From positions 62,553,080 through 62,617,079 of the forward strand of contig CM045729.1 of the NCBI GenBank assembly GCA_024760905.1: DNA of 64,000 nt, written 5' to 3'. Shown in pieces: positions 43,054 through 54,716 of this stretch. Below the pieces are notes generated by a model that saw nothing but the letters and a program-made list of their open reading frames with translations, was not told the DNA's origin and made no database searches. The translations under genes were made by a program, and so were the position numbers. Source of the DNA: Plotosus lineatus. Lineage: Eukaryota; Chordata; Actinopteri; Siluriformes; Plotosidae. How positions within the stretch are numbered: position 1 is the stretch's first letter; each line of letters starts with the position of its first letter.

Positions 43054-43190
43054 CAGGTAGTCACCGACTTATGCTCTGCGTGACTTATGACTGTTTGACT
43101 TTACAACCACCCATGACAAAAAATAAATAAATAAAAATTAAAAAACTTATTTACTTATTTACTTGGGTATTATGTATGTGACTACCATCA
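43054..43190 (+). mobile_element. End of a Tigger-type DNA transposon
   Basis: It begins at TA|CAGGTAGTCACCGACTTATG, similar to the Tigger ends at 16574 and 57157 (CAGxCGCTCCCCGACTTACG). Only one end is visible; the RTE copy at 43282 may have interrupted it. Confidence 0.5.
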
Positions 43191-43281
43191 GCCTAGCCTC
43201 GCTGACTCTCGCCTATTTGAGAGGATTAAATGGATGGAGAGGATTATATATAAATTATATATAATTTATAAATATATATAT

Positions 43282-44331
43282 CTTCTTCTTTTCCTTTCGG
43301 CTGTTCCCTTCAGGGGTCGCCACAGCAAATGATCTGCCTCCATCTCTCCCTATCCTCTGCATCTTCTACTCTTACTCCAACGACCTTCATGTCCGCCTTC
43401 ACCGCATCCATAAATCTTCTCTTTGGTCTTCCTCTGGGCCTTTTGCCTGGTAGTTCCAACCTCAGCATCCTACGACCAATATACTCACTATCCCTCCTCT
43501 GTACATGTCCAAACCATCTCAGTCTAGCCTCTCTGACTTTGTCTCCAAAACATCTAACATGTGCTGTCCCTCTGATGTACTCATTCCTGATCCTATCCAT
43601 CCTCGTTACTCCCAAAGAGAACCTCAACATTTTGATCTCTGCTACCTCCAACTCTGACTCCTGTCTTTTCCCCAGGGCCACTGTCTCTAAACCATACAAC
43701 ATTGCTGGCCTCATCACCGTCTTGTACACTTTTCCCTTCATTCTTGCCGATACTCTCCTATCACACATCACACCGGACACTTTTCTCCAACCATTCCAAC
43801 CTGCCTGCACACGCTTCTTCACCTCTTTTCCACACTCTCCATTGCTCTGGATTGTTGAGCCTAAGTACTTAAAATCCTCCACCTTCTTTATCTCTGCCCC
43901 CTGTAACCTCAAAGTTCCTCTTGGGTCCTTGTCGTTCACACACATGTATTCTGTCTTACTAAGACTAACCTTCAATTCCCTCCTTTCCAGGGCATACCTC
44001 CACCTCTCTAGATTTTCCTCCACTTGGTCTCTGCTCTCACTACAGATCACGATGTCATCTGCAAACATCATAGTCCATGGAGATTCTTGTCTAACCTCGT
44101 CTGTTAGCCTGTCCATCACCATAGCAAACAAGAAGTGGCTGAGAGCTGACCCTTGATGCAGTCACCTTGAACTCTTCTGTCACACCGACAGCACACCTCA
44201 CCACTGTCTTACATCTCTCATACATGTCCTGCACCACTCTAACATACTTCTCTGTCACTCCAGACTTCCTCATACAATACCACAGTTCTTCTCTCGGCAC
44301 CCTGTCATATGCTTTCTCCAGATCCACAAAG
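43282..44331 (-). mobile_element. 5'-truncated RTE-type LINE (copy F)
   Basis: Minus-strand 3' third of the RTE family. It starts at the cttcttctttt tail beside a TA-rich tract and ends abruptly at the FVDLEKAYD codons, where aggtccacaaataaatt and a long (TA)n follow. No duplication could be read because of the repeats. Confidence 0.88.
43310..44325 (-). pseudogene. RTE reverse transcriptase fragment
   Basis: The reading frame from [13 protein letters not shown] to the stop (43310-44131) is open and includes the catalytic MMFADDIVIC, the KVSLSKTEYMCVNDKDPRG segment lost in copy E, and the RWFGHVQRRDSEYIG C-terminal block. A deletion after VTEEFKV (near 44165) removes part of the [10 protein letters not shown] motif and shifts the frame; upstream, [22 protein letters not shown] is recognisable. 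The endonuclease is absent. Confidence 0.88.
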
Positions 44332-44338
44332 GTCCACA

Positions 44339-44447
<109 letters not shown>

Positions 44448-44978
44448 CAGGGACCCCTTTCCATGGTAAATTGGGACCAAGATCCCTACGTGACCATCAA
44501 AATCTGCGAAGTAGGATCACCCCCCAATGTATATGTACATGTATATGTGTATATAATATCAATAAATACATATTCAATGCTATAAATGCTAATAATAACA
44601 ATTAAAAATTAAAAAAATAACAAAAGATGCAAATAAAATATAAATACACACACATACGGATGGTATTGCATGAGAAGAAGACGACACACACACAGCGCAC
44701 GGGTATATGCACGTGCACACACAGATGCAACAATGTAAGCAGTTTTGATGAAGAGATTTTGGGTTGTTTTTTTTGTTTGTTTGTTTTGTGTTTTTTTTTT
44801 TTTTTTTTTTGCATAATTGGCCTTGTTTTTGTGGCATTTTCCTTAACTTTTCCCCCTATTCTTCCTTAATTTCCTTATTTTTAAGTTCGATTAATAATTA
44901 TTTATTTATTTAAAAAAAAAAAAAACGCAATGCACTGAAGCCGCATGAATTGAAACACGTAATAGCGAGGGATCCCTG
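44448..44978. mobile_element. Tigger/mariner-like MITE, copy 2 (both ends present)
   Basis: The left end CAGGGACCCCTTTCCATGG and the reversed right end CAGGGATCCCTCGCTATTACG lie inside TA on both sides. The interior is as in copies 1 and 3. It is non-coding: the apparent 80-codon frames are in the T/A runs. It is the only copy with both TA dinucleotides preserved. Confidence 0.8.
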
Positions 44979-44984
44979 TATATG

Positions 44985-46385
44985 TATATTGTACAGTATA
45001 TACACTTCAAATAACTGATGGTTAGCTAGTTTTCCAAATGCAACTCTGTAAGGTGGATTTCTTTTTAATGATGTTATGTTGTTATTTGTTAAAAAAAAAT
45101 CTTTAATAATGTTATTTGATAATGCAAAAGAGCCCTCTTTTCTCACCGTATTATGTGACACAAAATCATGTCGGCAAGTGAATCACATCCAGTATAAACC
45201 ATCTGATATAACCAACACGTGCTCAGTGAGACATTTGTAATAGAACTGTACATGCACATCTTTCATGTAATTATGTGTATCTGGCAAGATCACATGTTAA
45301 ATTGCACACAGGCCTGAAGAGAATTTGATTTGCTGTCTTTCGGCTGTACCTGTAAATGTTCATCTTAACAATATTCAATTATAGTGATGCAGCATTTCAT
45401 CTCTCTTACACAAACGTGCACATGTCACTGTCTGTGTCCTTATCCCTTCCCCTCCCACGCTCCCTGAGCGAGTATAATGACAGAACATTCGTCCTTGATA
45501 TCCCACCCCCAGCCCAAATGATCTCTACTGTCAGGTCATGATCACAGAGAAAGCTTGTCTACCACCTCACTTACCCTGCACAAGTGCTGAAGTAAGATCA
45601 ATACTTTTGCAACTGGTCTTGATGATAGCCCAATGAAGAGTGGTGCATCCATGGGATAAGGAATTGAGGTGGTGGTGATACATCAATCGATTGGTCAAGA
45701 CTGTAAACGTGATGTTTCTGTACATTTTTTCGGAACATTTGCTTCCCTTATACTGAATGTTCTTTTATCCAGTGGCGGGCCAACAGAGCCTATCAAAGCC
45801 TTCTCTCCTGGCCTGAACACTATTAGAAGCACTGACCGACATTTACAAATTAAATTCTAGTATTTGTTCCATTAAATTGTATTAATTTATTCACCAGCTT
45901 ATTGTAGTGGCGCTTGACTGCACTGCTTTCAGTTCATGTATGAGGATATTAGTTTACTGTCCAATCAGATTTCAGCTTCTATGTGCTTCCATGTCAATCT
46001 AATTTGCCCAAGACCTTCAAAATCAGTAGTGCTAGGCAATTCCCTCTAAGGATATTAACAATGTGGCTGTGTCTTTAACCAATCAGATTTCCCTCACAAT
46101 AACATCAGCAATTTCCCATCCTCTGAGAATAAAAGCAAATGACAGGAATTATGGGAGAGACTCCCAACCCTGTTCTGCTCCCCTTTATTGCTCTCTCTGA
46201 TCTGTGACACCCTCTTCAAGTGATTAGCTGATAATTATCAAATCACTTAATTCAGGTAAAATTAAGAAAACACTAAAATGTGCAAAGAAAGCGGTTAGGA
46301 TTAGGAACCTATGCTCTAAGGAGACGTTCTGATGAAGATGTTGAATGTTTGAAGAGGAACATTGAGGGTAGAGAACACTTGGAAA
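44985..46385. other. No recognised feature (1.4 kb)
   Basis: No repeat family or coding region recognised. The segment tcttatcccttcccctcccacg near 45440 is pyrimidine-rich. Confidence 0.5.
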
Positions 46386-46394
46386 TGTTCTTCC

Positions 46395-46705
46395 TTCATT
46401 CATTCCTTTTCTAATCCACTTAATCCTAATTAGGGACGCGGGGAAGCTGGCGCCCATCTCAGCTGACTCTGGGAAGGGCGGAATACAGAATAGACAGCTC
46501 ACCAGGCCATCGCAGGGCCAACACCTGCACAACCATTCACACTCACACCTAGAGATGATCTGGACCTGCCAATTATCCATCTGTGCATGATTTTGGACTG
46601 TGGGAGGAAATCCATGCAAGCACGGGAGAACATGCAAACTCCACAAAGAAGCGCCCAAGCTGGGAATCTTGCTCTGAGGTGGACGTGCTAACCGCTACAT
46701 CACTG
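46395..46705 (-). mobile_element. tRNA-derived SINE (head S1, tail I)
   Basis: In reverse: the head near 46700 (gatgtagcggttagcacgtcc) with cccagcttgggcgcttctttg, then gtggagtttgcatgttctccc, ttcctcccacagtccaaaatc, and tail I (gccctgcgatggcctggtgag to ggattagaaaaggaatgaa). Confidence 0.8.
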
Positions 46706-46971
46706 TGTAGTCTTATAAAATCCAAAAAATAAGTCATTTGAGAGAGCAGGTCACTCACCAATGCAGAATGAAAGAGTGAGATATTAGATTTTTTTGGATA
46801 CAAATGAGCTTAATACAACCAAAGAAGCAATATTTAAATATGACAGAGAGAGATTTCCTTTTGGCCTTTTCCCTTTAATATATATTTTGTTTTTACTTTC
46901 TATTACGTAACTGTCTGTGAATGAGCAAGGAGTTAGAGGAAGCACATATTCTATGCTAAATCAGCACTGAT

Positions 46972-47295
46972 CTTCATTTTCTTTCGGTTTTTCCCTTTTT
47001 CAGGGGTCACCGCAGCGAATCATCTGATACGCATGTTTGATTTGGCATAGGTTTTTATGTTGGATGCCCTTCCTGACGGAACCCTTTTAGCAAGGGACAG
47101 AAACATGCTGACGGCTATGCAGCTACTCTTTACGAAAGTCAGCAATGGTTCTTTTACATGAACCTCACACCATAGACAGTGAGAGACATGGCCCGCCTTT
47201 GATAAATCAGTTAGCTGCAATGGGGGGACAGTGACAACTCCCAACCTTAGGATCAGTGATCCAGCGCCCTATACCACCAGGCCACCACTGCCCTC
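46972..47295 (-). mobile_element. tRNA-derived SINE (head S2, RTE-derived tail II) with target duplication
   Basis: Head and body are S2 (in reverse: gggcagtggtggcctggtgg, gaaccattgctgactttcg). The 3' part is the RTE 5' sequence tcaggaagggcatccaacat joined to the RTE 3' ending gattcgctgcggtgacccctgaa and ccgaaagaaaa. The direct repeat aaatca[g/a]cactgat flanks it (46958-46971, 47296-47309), one mismatch in 14. Confidence 0.9.
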
Positions 47296-47869
47296 AAATC
47301 AACACTGATGAAATTGTGAATGAAACAAAGAAGCATCAATCCAAACAGTTTGAAATAAAATATAGATTTAATCAATGCCCAAAAATGAAGTTTTTGACAT
47401 ACAGTAGGCCCTTGACTATTCGCGGTTTTGCACTCACGGTTAGAGTATTCGCGGACTGCCAAGCAACTGACACGTCACTCAAATTCAGCCAATGGCTGTC
47501 CTCCTTCCTGCTGATTGGTTGAGATGATGTAACGCCCCTTTTCCCTCATTCACACACAATTTGTCAATGAGCCTCGTTTTTTTGTGTGTGTTTTAATTAC
47601 CAGTTAAGCTCTATGATGCAATTCAAACGCTGTGCGTCTTCTCTGGCTAAGCGATAGAAAACTCTGGATGTCTCTTCTGAAGAAATAAGACTTTCTCCTG
47701 AAGAAATGACAGTTTCCTCTGAAATGTTGTATTAAAGTCTTTTTCAATTATTATTCCAGTACAGTATGTAAGTTAATGTTTAGCATGTTTGTGCGTGAGA
47801 TTTTATATTCTGTAGCATGTTTAACAAACGATACCAAAAGGATAAACTTTATTACGCTTCATGCCCTTT

Positions 47870-48500
47870 TACATTGAACTTGGAGTGACGTCTTGGAGTG
47901 ACATCTCCAAGATGGCGCTGCCTAGAGGGCGACGTCGCAGAGTTCTCAGAGACAAATTGTTTCTTTGTTCGTTTTAATTTGTTTTATTTGTTGTTTTGTT
48001 TGTTCATGTTTTACACTATGCTCGTCTATGACCGGTTGACCCTACTACAGCTATGAGATCGGAGTCTTCTGAAGTTTAGTACCTTCCTATCCTGAGATAA
48101 TATGCTATGGTAGCTCAATGCTATCCGCACTCCGGCTAACTCAGCCGGAGTTCTTGGAGTCTCCGGCGTTTGGTTAGAAGTGGAAGTTTAGCACTTCTGG
48201 TCATATTCCTTGAAAATGTTCAGTCCTTGGGAAAAAAGATGGATGAGCTTCATGCTCAGATTGCAGCACAGAGGGATCTACAGGACTGCTCCATGCTGTG
48301 TTTCTGTGAAACATGGCTCGAGGAGAGTACACCCAATGAGGCAATCGCACCCGCCGGCTGCACGGCCTTCATCCCCTGCAATCCCAAGTGCTGGAGTCGT
48401 CGTTCGGCCCCTTCCTGCCTGGACTTATTTTCCCAAAGAACTATGGCTGCGCTTTGGCAGGTATCCCGACTGGTGATACTCTCCAGTGTGCAGAGCCAGG
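47870..48500 (+). pseudogene. L2/CR1-type LINE 5' fragment (endonuclease start)
   Basis: A GC-richer 5' untranslated part (tccaagatggcgctgcctag) is followed by coding for the beginning of an APE endonuclease: VIFLENVQSLGKKMDELHAQ (family NVRSLxxKxDEL) and CSMLCFCETWLEESTPNEAI, with the catalytic glutamate of CETW. It is out of frame after about 48400. No RT part is attached. The fragment is from the 5' end, which is unusual because LINEs are normally truncated there; it may have been cut by the next insertion. Confidence 0.7.
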
Positions 48501-48876
48501 GTAAGGAGTAACGGAGTTACCCAAGCAGCAAGTCCCCCCTCTCAGCGCCACCGGAATGATCCAATGGAAGGGCAAGTGCCGATACGACTGGGTTCCAGTG
48601 TCGTTGCAGGAGTTGCCAGAACGTGACTGTGAACGAACTGCCTCAGGGGACTCCGACACCCGATTAGAAACATGCTGATGGCTTTGCAGCCTACTCTTGT
48701 CGAAAGTCAGCAATGGTTCTTTTACATGCCTCACACCATAGACAGTGAGAGACATTGCCGGCCTTTGATAACCCAGTTAGCTGCACTGGGGGGACAGTGG
48801 CAACCCTGTGGAGACTTGAACCCCCAACCTTAGGATCAGCGACCCTGAGCCCTAACCACTAGACCACCACTGACCC
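48500..48876 (-). mobile_element. tRNA-derived SINE (head S2, third tail type)
   Basis: Head and body are S2 (in reverse: agtggtggtctagtggttagg, B box gggttcaagtctc, gaaccattgctgactttcg). After gccatcagcatgtttc the sequence is neither tail I nor tail II: it reads gagtcccctgaggcagttcg, cactggaacccagtcgtatcgg and ends near ttactccttaccc. This is the same head with a third 3' part. Confidence 0.72.
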
Positions 48877-49269
48877 AGCACATGTAATAGATACACAGTA
48901 TTTTACTTCCGGTTGCTCTTTCGCGCGTGTAATATGATACATGGGGTTTCGCTTCCGGGTACAGAACTCGTGGATTATCTTCATTCACGGGAGGAGCCAG
49001 AACCGAACCCCCTCGACTATCGAGGGCCTACTGTATATATTTATGGATTGGTGTTTAAGACTGGTGCAATAAGTGTAGCATGGCTTCGTTTGGGCTAAAA
49101 AATGTATGATTGTGTGTATAGCATCAACCTAACCTAGAGGAAATAAATAAATAATGAATATATTTCCCCTGCATTTTTGAATCTGGAGTGAAAGCAGGAA
49201 ATTTTAACACTGTGGGGTGTTTTTTTTATGATTTCTGTGTTTATTTGTATCATCTGTCGGTTCAATTAT

Positions 49270-49515
49270 CATTCATTCATTTTCTGAACCGCTATCATCC
49301 TAATTAGGGTCTGGCACCCATCTCAGCTGACTATGGGTAAGTACAGCTATGCAGCCTATACTTAATGAACGTCAGTAATGTTTTACATATTTACATTTAA
49401 AAATTCTATTTCATGCCTCTCACCAGTCAGTGAGAGATATGGCTGGCCTTAGCAGTGACAACCCATTGATAGTGATGCTTGACCCTCCAACCTTGTGATC
49501 AGTAATCCCTGGTTT
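49270..49515 (-). mobile_element. Worn SINE (head S2, tail I)
   Basis: Tail I (ctgaaccgctatcatcctaa) and the S2 body (catgcctctcaccagtcagtgagagatatggctggcc, ccaaccttgtgatcagtaatcc) are recognisable with gaps. Confidence 0.65.
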
Positions 49516-49667
49516 AATTATCCATTTAAAAAAATTCATGCTTCGTGCTTCCATTCATGTTTGGTGTTGTTTTGCTTGGTGAAAATTGTTGACCCACCTC
49601 AGATTGTGCTTTTTATTCTGTAGGGGTCTGTGTATAATTCTCTCTCTCTTTTTTATTATTTAAAATT

Positions 49668-49735
49668 TTTTTTTTTTTTTTGGGGGGGTAGGTGGGAAGG
49701 GGGGTAGGTGGGAAGGGGGTGGGTGGGGGGTTTGA
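49668..49735 (+). repeat. T run followed by G-rich repeat
   Basis: A T run is followed by gggggggtaggtgggaagg and similar units with at least five separate runs of three or more G, so G-quadruplex formation is plausible. Confidence 0.8.
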
Positions 49736-49789
49736 GTTTCATTGTTAATAATACTGTATATCTTATAGTTATGTACTTGTAATAGTGAA

Positions 49790-49965
49790 CAACCAGAAAG
49801 TTGAGGTTAGGTGCCTTGCTCAAGGGCACTATAGCTGTTATGGTGTAGAAAGAAGAAGGTGCTGGTCATGCCCTCTGCCAATCTCAAGTATATTCCTGCC
49901 AGTCTGGAAAAATGAACCAGTGATCTTTTGGTCCCATTTCTGTCACCATGAGTTCACCCCCAGCT
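49790..49965 (-). mobile_element. Worn SINE (head S3)
   Basis: It contains ggtgccttgctcaagggcac in reverse of the S3 body, and ccagtgatcttttggtccc as the remains of the head. Confidence 0.5.
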
Positions 49966-50079
49966 GAGTTTTATTTTATGTGTTTTATTCTATGCAAATC
50001 TGAGCAGTGGTATCTGAGTCTCTCTTTTTTTTTTTTTGGTTTCAGTTTCTTTATTCTAAATAATTATTATAAATTAGTT

Positions 50080-50418
50080 CATACATTTTCTAAGCAGATT
50101 CATCTTAATTAGGGTCATAGGGAGGTTGGTACCCATCTCAGCTGACTCTAGGTGATGGTACAGCCTGGACAGCTTGCCAGGCCATCAGAGGCACACACTC
50201 ACAGAGCCATTTGCACATACACTCCCACCTAGGGAGATTTGGAACAGCAATTCGCCAACTATGCATGTTTTTGGACTGTGGCAGGAAACCAGTGTCCCTG
50301 AAAGAAACATAAGCATACACGTGGAGAACATGCATACTCTACACAGAAAAAAAAAATCGGGAATGGAAACCAAACCTTCTTGCTGTAATGCGGATATGAA
50401 AGCTGTGCCACCGTACAG
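50080..50418 (-). mobile_element. tRNA-derived SINE (head S1, tail I)
   Basis: In reverse: head gctgtacggtggcacagc, phrase ttcttgctgt-like near 50378, gagtatgcatgttctccacg, ctgccacagtccaaaaac, aattgctgttccaaatc, then tail I (ggcctggcaagctgtccaggc to atctgcttagaaaatg). Confidence 0.7.
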
Positions 50419-50424
50419 CCATTA

Positions 50425-50955
50425 TTATAAACAATACATTTTTCATCGCTATGTGTTGTCATGCAAGTCAGTGATACATACCAGGACCTTGGTTTGTTAT
50501 GACAGAGAAAATATTAATATAGTTATTCCCGTCACACACATGTGGTGCTTACAGTTTAGGTCAAGTGTGAGGTTTATTACTGGAAATTTCTAACACCATT
50601 GATTAAATATGACAAAACTGAAAATGGCATAATGCTATGCAAATGATTTCCAAGAAGACACAGATAGAGCCATTATAGGTTTATGTAAAGAAAGGTTGCA
50701 AAAGGTTATTTAAGAAAAAGCTCATAGTATCGTGCAAATTGAATGTTCTGTAATAGACAGCAGCTTCAGCATGGCCTTTTCACAATTTAATGACTGCATC
50801 TCACACCTTTTTACCCTTACAATTGAAAAGAATTTGCTATTTTCCTTTGTGTTTCATTATTTCATTATCCTATCGTATTTTAACATAAATTAGAAAAAAA
50901 AAAAACACCAGTTAATTTAACAAAGAAATGAGATATGATGCAGAATCAGTGACAG
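50425..50955. other. No recognised feature
   Basis: AT-rich unique sequence. Confidence 0.5.
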
Positions 50956-50959
50956 TGTA

Positions 50960-52523
50960 CTGGTCCTTCTCAAAAAATTAGCATATTGTGATGAAGTTCA
51001 TTATTTTCTGTAATGTACTCTACTGATAAAAATGAAACTTTCATATATTTTAGATTCATTGCACACCAATTGAAATATTTCAGGTCTTTTATTGTTTTAA
51101 TACTGATGATTTTGGCATACAGCTCATGAAAACCCAAAATTCCTACCTCAAAATATTAGCATATCATGAAAAGGTACTCTAAACGAGCTATTAACCTAAT
51201 CATCTGAATCAACCAATTAACTCTAAACACCTGCAAAAGATTCCTGAGGCTTTTAAAAACTCCCAGCCTGGTTCATTACTCAAAACCGCAATCATGGGTA
51301 AGACTGCCGACCTGACTGCTGTCCAGAAGGCCATCATTGACACCCTCAAGCAAGAGGGTAAGACACAGAAAGAAATCTCTGAGCGAATAGGCTGTTCCCA
51401 GAGTGCTGTATCAAGGCACCTCAGTGGGACGTCTGTGGGAAGGAAAAAGTGTGGCAGAAAACACTGCACAACCAGAAGAGGTGACCGGACCCTGAGGAAG
51501 ATTGTGGAGAAGGGCCGATTCCAGACCTTGGGAGACCTGTGGAAGCAGTGGACTGGGCTATAGGTGCCGCATTCCCCAGGTCAAGCCACTTTTGAACCAG
51601 AAACAGCGGCAGAAGGGCCTGACCTGGGCGACAGAGAAGCAGCACTGGACTGTTGCTCAGTGGTCCAAAGTACTTTTTTGGATGAAAGCAAATTTTGCAT
51701 GTCATTCGGAAATCAAGGTGCCAGAGTCTGGAGGAAGACTGGGGAGAAGGAAATGCCAAAATGCCTGAAGTCCAGTGTCAAGTACCCACAGTCAGTGATG
51801 GTCTGGGGTGCCATGTCAGCTGCTGGTGTTGGTCCACTGTGTTTTATCAAGGACAGGGTCAATGCAGCGAGCTATCAGGAGATTTTGGAACACTTCATGC
51901 TTCCATCTGCTGAAAAGCTTTATGGAGATGAAGGTTTTCATTTTTCAGCACGACCTGGCACCTGCTCACAGTGCCAAAACCACTGGTAAATGGTTTACTG
52001 ACCATGGTATTACTGTGCTCAATTGGCCTGCCAACTCTCCTGACCTGAACCCCATAGAGAATCTGTGGGATATTGTGAAGAGAAAGTTGAGAGACACCAG
52101 ACCCAACACTGTGGATGAGCTTAAGGCCGCTATCGAAGCATCCTGGGCCTCCGTAACACCTCAGCAGTGCCACAGGCTGATTGCCTCCATGTCACGCCGC
52201 ATTGAAGCAGTCATTTCTGCGAAAGGATTCCCGACCAAGTATTGAGTGCATAACTGAACATAATTATTTGAAGTTTGATTTTTTTTTTTTGTATTAAAAA
52301 CACTTTTTTTATTGGTTGGATGAAATATGCAAATTTTTTGAGATGGGGATTTTGGTTTTTCTTTACTTTTTTGCCAAAATGATCAATATTAAAACAATAA
52401 AAGGCTGGAACTACTTCAGTTGTGTGTAATGAATCTAAAAGATATGAAAGTCTAATGTTTATCAGTACATTACAGAAAATAATGAACTTTATCACAATAT
52501 GCTAATATTTTGAGAAGGACCAG
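50960..52523 (+). mobile_element. Complete-length Tc1-type DNA transposon with about 155-bp terminal inverted repeats
   Basis: Left and right ends are inverted copies: CTGGTCCTTCTCAAAAAATT at the left, CTGGTCCTTCTCAAAATATT when the right is reversed. The similarity continues through gcatattgtgat, ctgtaatgtact and ttagattcatt to ccaaaatgatc (50960-51117 and 52372-52523). TA is duplicated outside (50958-50959, 52524-52525). At 1564 bp it matches the usual size of fish Tc1 elements. Both ends are well kept, so it is relatively young. Confidence 0.95.
51294..52245 (+). pseudogene. Tc1-type transposase with three breaks
   Basis: Cuts and pastes the element by binding its inverted repeats; DDE-type catalysis. 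The start MGKTADLTAVQKAIIDTLK is the first methionine after the left TIR. The N-terminal paired-like DNA-binding part has the helix-turn-helix KTQKEISERIGCSQSAVSRH, then GRKHCTTRRGDRTL. A deletion near 51560 removes about 13-16 residues (QWTGL jumps to GYRCRIPQVKPLLN), and a single-base shift lies near 51670. The frame resumes with the first catalytic aspartate in DESKFCMSFG and continues with SVMVWGAMSAAG. Another shift near 51938 leads to the second aspartate in QHDLAPAHSAK and the final acid in NSPDLNPIENLWD. The stop is at 52245. All three catalytic acids survive. Confidence 0.92.
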
Positions 52524-52529
52524 TATATC

Positions 52530-53000
52530 ATGGCTTTCTACTGCAGCACTGGCATTCAGTGTTCTCATTCGACTAAATTAGTGTGACAGTAGCACAAATT
52601 ATTTTAGATTAGTGGAAGAAATTATTGGTGCTGTGCCAGTATTTTTTTCCTCGTCCTTGCTTTGTTTGTTAAGTTCCAGAATCTACAAATTGTTCGTAAA
52701 TAATATTAAACAGTTGTCAAAATGTTCTGCACCAATCGGAAATACACCAATGCATGAATGCGACATTTCGGGGCACACTGGTTTCCGTACCACCGAGGTC
52801 CGACTATATTATGCACAATTAATGCTTCCTTGAACGTTTAGACTAAAATAAACTGTTTTTGACAAAAACAAAGCGTGATACATTCACAGAAATTCTGTCA
52901 GTAAATGCACAAATTCTTCTTGTTTTTAAGAGCCCAGACCACCCCCAGCCGGAGTGCGGTATCCCCTCCCACACCCTCCCCACACTTCTTGCACCTGGGG
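52530..53000. other. Mostly no recognised feature; possible Tigger end
   Basis: The phrase tttccgtaccaccgaggtcc followed by gactatatta (52783-52812) reads in reverse like the start of a Tigger-type terminus (GTCGGACCTCGGTGGTACGG). No partner end was found. Confidence 0.35.
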
Positions 53001-53006
53001 CCTTTG

Positions 53007-53150
53007 CAGCCATCGGGGGGGGGGGGGGGGGGCACAAACCAGTGTCTCTCCCTCACGCTGGTCCCAAGCACAGATAAATACAGAGGGTTGTGTTAGGAAG
53101 GGCATCCAGCGTAAAACAAATGCTAAATAAAATATGCGAATCACGTAGCT
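53007..53150 (+). mobile_element. RTE 5'-end fragment
   Basis: It has an 18-base G run and then cacaaaccagtgtctctccctcacgctggtcccaagc, ggttgtgttaggaagggcatcc and ataaaatatgcgaatcacg, matching the 5' untranslated start of copies A and E. No coding part or 3' tail follows, although the last bases resemble the RTE-derived SINE tail. Confidence 0.75.
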
Positions 53151-53426
53151 GATGCGTATCACTGTGAAAAAGCATCTTAGAACACAAAAGCTGATGACAG
53201 GTTACTCTCCTGTCAAACAATATTTCTCAGCAGTCCTTGCACCTCCCTCAGTCACATGTCCTTGAACACACGACTACCAAAAGTTGAATGCACCCGGCTC
53301 CCATACCACTGATTGTCTGCTCTATATAAGTGCTCCTGGTGTTGTCACTACAGTGTTAGGAATTGCTGATTGTCACAGTTAAGGACTATTGGTGCTTGCG
53401 TTTTGTTCTTGCTTTGACAAACTGTA

Positions 53427-53892
53427 CAGGGATCCCTCACTTTCCATGGTTAATTGGGACCGAGACCACCCCACGACCGCTGAATACTGCGAAGTAGGAT
53501 CAATCCCCTCCGACTGACATATACGTACATGAATATGTGCATATAATATCAATAAATACATATTCAGCACTATAAATTCTTATAATAACAATTAAACATT
53601 CAAAAATAATGCATAAGATGTAAATAAAATATCAATACACACACATACATAGCGCACACACTAAGATGTGCGCCTCACATAAAAATGTAAGTAATTTTGA
53701 TGGGGGGTTTTGGGTTGTTTTTTGTTTTTGTTTATTTGGATTTTTTTTTTTTTCATAATTGTCCTTGTTTTGTGACATTTAAAAAAACTTTTTCCCTATT
53801 TTTCCTTATTTTTTAATTCGATTAATATTAAAAAAAAACACGATGCACTGAAGCTGCATGAATTGAAACGCGAAGTAGTGAGGGATCCCCAT
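53427..53892. mobile_element. Tigger/mariner-like MITE, copy 3
   Basis: Left end CAGGGATCCCTCACTTTCCATGG after TA; right end tagtgagggatccccat with a slightly damaged terminus. The interior is the same as copies 1 and 2. Confidence 0.8.
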
Positions 53893-54084
53893 ATTACAAA
53901 ATTCTTTATTACAAGATCCAAAAAGCCTCCACAGAATGAGCCTCACAATTTTAAAGTCAAAAAAGTAAATTGTAAATGCGTTTCAAAACATACCAGTGTC
54001 AACAAACTGCTGCTAGTGCCAAGTATATTCCTGAGCACCTTAAACTATAATCCATAACTTAAAGTGATCATAAATTTATTCATC

Positions 54085-54646
54085 CTGTGTTGTGGCAACA
54101 GGGTGACACACTGCTTAGCATGTCCGCCTCACGGCAAAAAGGTCGTGGAGTCAAATAATGGGCTCAGTAAGGCTATTTCTGTGTGGAGTTTGCATTTTCT
54201 TCCCAGGTTTCCCTCTGACTTTGAGGTTACCTCCCACAGTCCAAAGACATAGACTATTGGATACTTCAGTTCAGTTCATTTTCTGTAACCACTTAATCCT
54301 AATTAGTCTCGTGGGGAGGCTGGCGCCCACCCCAGCCAACTTCAGGAGAGGGCAGAGTACACCCTGAACAGCTCGCCAGGCCATCACAGGGTGGAAACAC
54401 GTTGATGGCTTCACAGCCTACTCTTGTCGAAAGTCAGCAATGGTTCTTTTACATGCGTCACACAATAGACAGTGAGAGACATGGCCGGCCTTTGATAACC
54501 CAGTTAGCTGCACTGGGGGGGGGGGGCAGTGACAAGTGGGACTCGAACCCCCAACCTTTGGATCAGCGATCCAGTGCTCTATACCACTAGACCACCACTG
54601 CCTTTCTATTGGATACTTGTCTATTCCTAATTTACTCTGGATGTGT

Positions 54647-54716
<70 letters not shown>

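Larger units (their letters stand above)
47402..49033. mobile_element. Tigger/pogo-type element hosting LINE and SINE sequence
   Basis: The left end CAGTAGGCCCTTGACTATTCG and the reversed right end CAGTAGGCCCTCGATAGTCG are inverted repeats, each next to TA. The bulk of the interior is accounted for by a LINE 5' fragment (about 47.87-48.50 kb) and a SINE (48.50-48.88 kb). The remaining Tigger sequence is non-coding. The two ends could also belong to two different copies, but their match and the TA on both sides favour one element. Confidence 0.6.

Noticed and set aside
43329..44156. Long plus-strand open frame rich in Ser, Leu and Pro (also at 2794-3372, 3939-4682, 6363-7091, 38541-39254, 58460-59056)
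   Set aside because: It lies opposite the RTE reverse transcriptase frame. The recurrence in every RTE copy follows from the repeated DNA, and the motifs that fit a known family are all on the other strand.
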